In this document: positions 61,337 through 64,000 of the stretch, one piece after another
Numbering within the stretch: position 1 is the first letter of the stretch
Layout of the letters: each line of letters begins with the position of its first letter
NCBI GenBank assembly: GCA_037043455.1
Contig: JAWPHD010004485.1
Location: forward strand, 62,001-126,000
DNA: 64,000 nucleotides
Direction of reading: 5' to 3'
DNA from: Cyrtodaria siliqua
Lineage: Eukaryota; Mollusca; Bivalvia; Adapedonta; Hiatellidae
The notes under the pieces: generated by a model
Told to the model about the DNA's origin: nothing
The model's input: only the letters and a program-made list of their open reading frames with translations
Database searches by the model: none
Position numbers and translations under genes: made by a program

Positions 61337-62506
61337 GTGTGTACCATGGTTGTGATGGCCCAACTTCGGAGGTTTGATTCGGCTGTCACGTTGAATAGAG
61401 ACATTGGACGTGCCACCGGGGTGAATATTTCTGCTCAGACATTTAGGAATAGGCTCCATAATGCCAACTTACGTGCCCGTCGACCAGTTGTACGCCCGCC
61501 GTTAACGGCACAACACCGAGTAAACCGTCTGCCCTTTGCGAGGGATCACGCACCTTGGCAGCTGAGACAATATCGAGTAAACCGTCTGCCCTTGGCGAGG
61601 GATCACGCACCTTGGCAACTGAGACAATATCGAGTAAACCGTCTGCCATTTGCGAGGGATCACGCACCTTGGCAGCTGGGACAATATCGAGTAAACCGTC
61701 TGCCCTTGGCGAGGGATCACGCACCTTGGCAGCTGAGACAATATCGAGTAAACCGTCTGCCCTTTGCGAGGGATCACGCACCTTGGCAGCTGAGACAATA
61801 TCGAGTAAACCGTCTGCCCTTGGCGAGGGATCACGCACCTTGGCAGCTGAGACAATATCGAGTAAACCGTCTGCCCGTTGCGAGGGATCACGCATCTTGG
61901 CAGCTGAGACAATATCGAGTAAACCGTCTGCCCTTGGCGAGGGATCACGCACCTTGGCAGCTGAGACAATATCGAGTAAACCGTCTGCCCTTTGCGAGGG
62001 ATCACGCACCTTGGCAGCTGAGACAATACCGCCATATTCTCTTTACTGATGAGTCTAAATTTTGTCTGGACTTTCATGATCGACGTCGCAACTGGTGACA
62101 GCGAAACGAGCGCTTCCGGAAGTGTTGCCTAGCGCAATACGACCAGTTTGGAGGAGGGATGAGATTCTTGCGCCATATGTGGTACCATATGCCGGTGCAG
62201 TTGGCCAGGAATTTATCCTGATGGATGATAATGCCACCGCGTATCGTGCCAGAATTGTCAATGCCTACCTTGAGGACCAGGGCATTCACCGGATGTACTG
62301 GCCAGCGCGGTCACTGGACCTCAGTCCAATCGAGCATGTCTGTGACATGTTATAGAGTCGGGTTTCAGCCCGTCGGCCGAAGCCTGCTGCTGCTCTTATT
62401 CAGGAGTAGGATATGATCCCCCAGTTGACATCCGTAAATTGATCAGAAGCTTCCCAACACGTGTCAGGGACGTTATTCAGGCCAGGGGAGGTCATACACG
62501 TTTTTA
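61337..62506 (+). pseudogene. Tc1-like transposase, internally amplified and broken
   Basis: The first 254 codons are open. VNISAQTFRNRLHNANLRAR is the end of the DNA-binding region, and the RVNRLPFARDHAPWQLRQ segment is present nine times. ILFTDESKFCLDF carries the first catalytic Asp. A TGA at 62096-62098 follows RRRNW, where a Trp codon is expected. After QYDQFGGG about 20-30 residues of the core are deleted, and the frame shifts to RDEILAPYVVPYAGAVGQEF. ILMDDNATAYRARI supplies the second Asp and SLDLSPIEHVCDML the Glu. The N-terminal helix-turn-helix is poorly preserved. The transposase cannot be functional. Confidence 0.85.
61517..62029 (+). repeat. 57-bp in-frame tandem repeat, nine copies, inside the transposase
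   Basis: CGAGTAAACCGTCTGCCC recurs every 57 bp (61517, 61574, 61631, 61688, 61745, 61802, 61859, 61916, 61973). Each copy adds 19 codons to the segment just before the first DDE block. CTTTGCG and CTTGGCG alternate in successive copies, one copy being CGTTGCG, so growth was probably by 114-bp dimers. Because 57 is divisible by three, five frames are open through it; only the plus frame agreeing with transposase is meaningful. Confidence 0.95.
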
Positions 62507-62907
62507 GAACCATGTGCGATTACGAAAATTGATGAACTGTAAAAAAAACGTACCCCACCCACTTCCATATTTTCACTGAACTTTTTTGGGTGTCCACAAA
62601 CAAACGTTAAATTTGGACTATTGTTATTGATGAAATTCCGTTTTATTGAATGAATTGTGTTATTGGATATTGTTTTTGATTGTGTCTTACAAATTGTACG
62701 TGTAAGTAAACTAGATGATATATTTTTTCCTTGTTCAATATATGACCCTTAACTTTTTTGTTGAGTGTATATGTTCACATGCCCGTGCTCATTGAACGTT
62801 TGTATAGTAGGGCACAGTGTACTATTGCGGATATCTTGGCATATTGCGTCTCTTTAACAAACTTCGCGAATTCTCAGTGGTCGAGAATTATGATAAAGTT
62901 TCCATAT

Positions 62908-63002
62908 CTACAGCAGGATCGGACGACTCAGAACGATGCCCAAAACAATGGCCAGGATGTGCACATACTTTGTTGCCACAATGTTTGCAGACCCTGGACA
63001 CG
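62908..63002 (-). CDS. Integrin beta-like exon: transmembrane segment (short)
   Basis: The acceptor is TCATTTATATTACAG. CG completes an Ala codon with the G ending exon 63656-63772. The peptide reads ACPGSANIVATKYVHILAIV then LGIVLSRPILL and a TAG stop. The Cys-Pro directly after the beta-tail TK, followed by a hydrophobic helix, is the layout of integrin beta subunits at the membrane. However, the helix is short and neither the membrane-proximal Lys nor any NPxY tail is present. An alternative donor (AAA before GTATGT, 62969-62974) would splice out the helix. The exon could be terminal in a truncated subunit, a pseudogene, or skipped in favour of an exon not found here. Confidence 0.6.
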
Positions 63003-63009
63003 CTGTAAT

Positions 63010-63610
63010 ATAAATGATAGAAAATAAGATAAAGGTTCCCGGTACAATGGGCAGGATGTTTACAGACTCGGGTCACACTCTAATATAGATGATAGAATAT
63101 GAGATAAAGGTTCCCGGCACAATGGCCAGGTTAGTTACACACTCGGCTCACACTAATATATATAGATGACAGAAAATGAGATAACGCTTTCCAATGCAAT
63201 GGAAAGGAAGTATACAGACTCGGGACACACTGTAATATAGATGATAGAAAAGGAGATAAAGCTTTCCAGTGCAATGACCAGGATATGTACAGACTCGGGA
63301 CACACTAATATATAGATGATAGAAAATGAGATAACGCTTTCCAATGCAATGGAAAGGAAGTATACAGACTCGGGACACACTGTAATATAGATGATAGAAA
63401 AGGAGATAAAGCTTTCCAGTGCAATGACCAGGATATGTACAGACTCGGGACACACTAATATATAGATGATAGAAAATGAGATAAAGCTTTCCAATGCAAT
63501 GGCCAGGATGTTTACAGACTCGGGACACACTGTAATATAGATGATAGAACATGAGATAAAGGTTTCCGACACAATACACACTACGTTTACAAATTCGGGA
63601 CTCAATGTAA
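63010..63610. repeat. 75-bp tandem repeat copying the transmembrane exon's acceptor
   Basis: CAGACTCGGGACACAC recurs every 75 bp (63215, 63290, 63365, 63440, 63515; diverged units toward both ends). On the minus strand each unit contains a CTATATTACAG-type or TATTAG-type acceptor followed by TGTCCCGAGTCTGTAAACAT, the start of the transmembrane exon. The two acceptor types alternate, giving a 150-bp dimer. Long minus-strand frames with repeated LESFISFSIIYI result from the 25-codon period. Confidence 0.9.
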
Positions 63611-63655
63611 AATGGATGATTGAAAATGAGATTAAGGTAACAGGTAACTACTTAC

Positions 63656-63772
63656 CTTTAGTTTGTTGTACCACAACTGCCAATTCGTTGCGGTATATGT
63701 ACCAGTATGTGAAGTCATATCGACAGTCATCTTCCTCATCACGGAACAGACACAGGGTCGCGTAGTCATTAT
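63656..63772 (-). CDS. Integrin beta-like exon: beta-tail domain
   Basis: This 117-nt exon has acceptor TTTTTCTTCCTCAG and donor GTAAGT. It reads AT, 38 codons, then G. The peptide NDYATLCLFRDEEDDCRYDF continues TYWYIYRNELAVVVQQTK. The C-x8-C spacing, acidic DEEDDC and a final beta strand ending QxTK before CP match the membrane-proximal beta-tail domain of integrin beta subunits. It belongs to a gene entering from the right edge and continues into the transmembrane exon at 63002. No disabling change is seen in this exon. Confidence 0.85.
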
Positions 63773-63844
63773 CTGAGGAAGAAAAATAATAATAATAACC
63801 CACATCTGTTCAACACAGAGGATGTTTGTTTTATTTTTCAATGG

Positions 63845-63927
63845 AAAAATTTAGTTTTAGAGCTCAATCGATGAAATACGGCTGCATCAGCCGTATTTCA
63901 TCGATTGAGCTCTAAAACTAAATTTTT
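63845..63927. repeat. Perfect 40-bp inverted repeat with 3-base loop
   Basis: The left arm 63845-63884 and right arm 63888-63927 are exact reverse complements around CAT. The arm contains TTTAGTTTTAGAGCTCAATC and ATGAAATACGGCTG. Just outside, AGATGAAATAAAGTTGCATC (63940-63959) is a degraded third copy of the arm's end. It lies in the intron upstream of the beta-tail exon. Confidence 0.95.
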
Positions 63928-64000
63928 TGAACTCACGAGATGAAATAAAGTTGCATCTGTCTCTGAAAAGATCAAATTCAAATGTTCTTCTTCTTTTATT

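Larger units (their letters stand above)
61069..62767 (+). mobile_element. Tc1-like DNA transposon with TA target duplication
   Basis: The ends are inverted: CACTCAACAAAAAC on the left and its complement TTTTTGTTGAGTG on the right, with further pairing of AAGGGTCATATATT inside each end. TA flanks both sides (61067-61068 and 62768-62769), the Tc1/mariner target duplication. Without the internal 57-bp amplification the element would be about 1.25 kb. The right end lies 140 bp from the integrin transmembrane exon, in what would be that gene's 3' flank. Confidence 0.88.

Noticed and set aside
61443..62077. Minus-strand and alternate plus-strand frames over the transposase repeat
   Set aside because: Shadows of the 57-bp amplification; only the frame carrying TDESKF agrees with Tc1-type transposase.
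63148..63605. Two long minus-strand frames (143 and 150 codons) with hydrophobic repeats
   Set aside because: They read through the 75-bp repeat, which derives from an exon plus intron; they are relevant only as alternative splice products.

Overview
This is a window of animal nuclear DNA, most likely from a bivalve mollusc. The taxon is inferred from spliced integrin-beta exons, tRNA-derived SINEs sharing a core of the kind found in molluscan MetaSINEs, Penelope-like retroelements with the Naiad domain order, and short interspersed repeats containing AAGGGCCATAACTC. No prokaryotic or organellar genes are seen. Most open frames are by-products of tandem repeats whose unit length is a multiple of three.

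The host genes are on the minus strand. The left gene is integrin-beta-like: a signal-peptide exon (34365-34428), a PSI exon (32703-32881), then I-EGF exons at 6877-7004, 3925-4082 and 1504-1610, continuing beyond the left edge. Every junction has GT/AG sites and compatible phase. The large beta-I and hybrid domains that should lie between PSI and I-EGF1 are not found. That 25.7 kb intron is about 92% tandem repeat, dominated by a 48-bp satellite of about 21 kb. At the right edge is the 3' end of a second integrin-beta gene: a beta-tail exon (63656-63772) and a short transmembrane-like exon (62908-63002). The two genes would lie head to tail. Nearly every intron carries its own minisatellite, and two of these (53 bp and 75 bp) copy an exon edge together with its splice site.

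The 33-60 kb interval is a graveyard of mobile elements. It holds: (i) many fragments of one Naiad-like Penelope element, including one almost full-length decayed copy (50690-54957) with GIY-YIG endonuclease, CxC motif and reverse transcriptase in that order, interrupted twice by inverted 3' ends of its own family; (ii) a Ty3/gypsy element (35741-42230, minus) with integrase before reverse transcriptase (Gmr1-like order), a tRNA-Pro-type primer-binding site and a TATA-bearing LTR, itself interrupted by a Naiad fragment and a SINE; (iii) a second decayed Ty3/gypsy RT-RNase H (56.6-58.6 kb, plus); (iv) three SINE copies plus a SINE-like tail; (v) an unclassified hairpin-bearing repeat family in several copies; (vi) a Tc1-like transposon (61069-62767) whose transposase carries a nine-fold in-frame 57-bp amplification.

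All calls come from reading the sequence and translating by eye. Family assignments rest on motif recognition and no database search was run. Edges of decayed repeats are approximate to about 10-50 bp.
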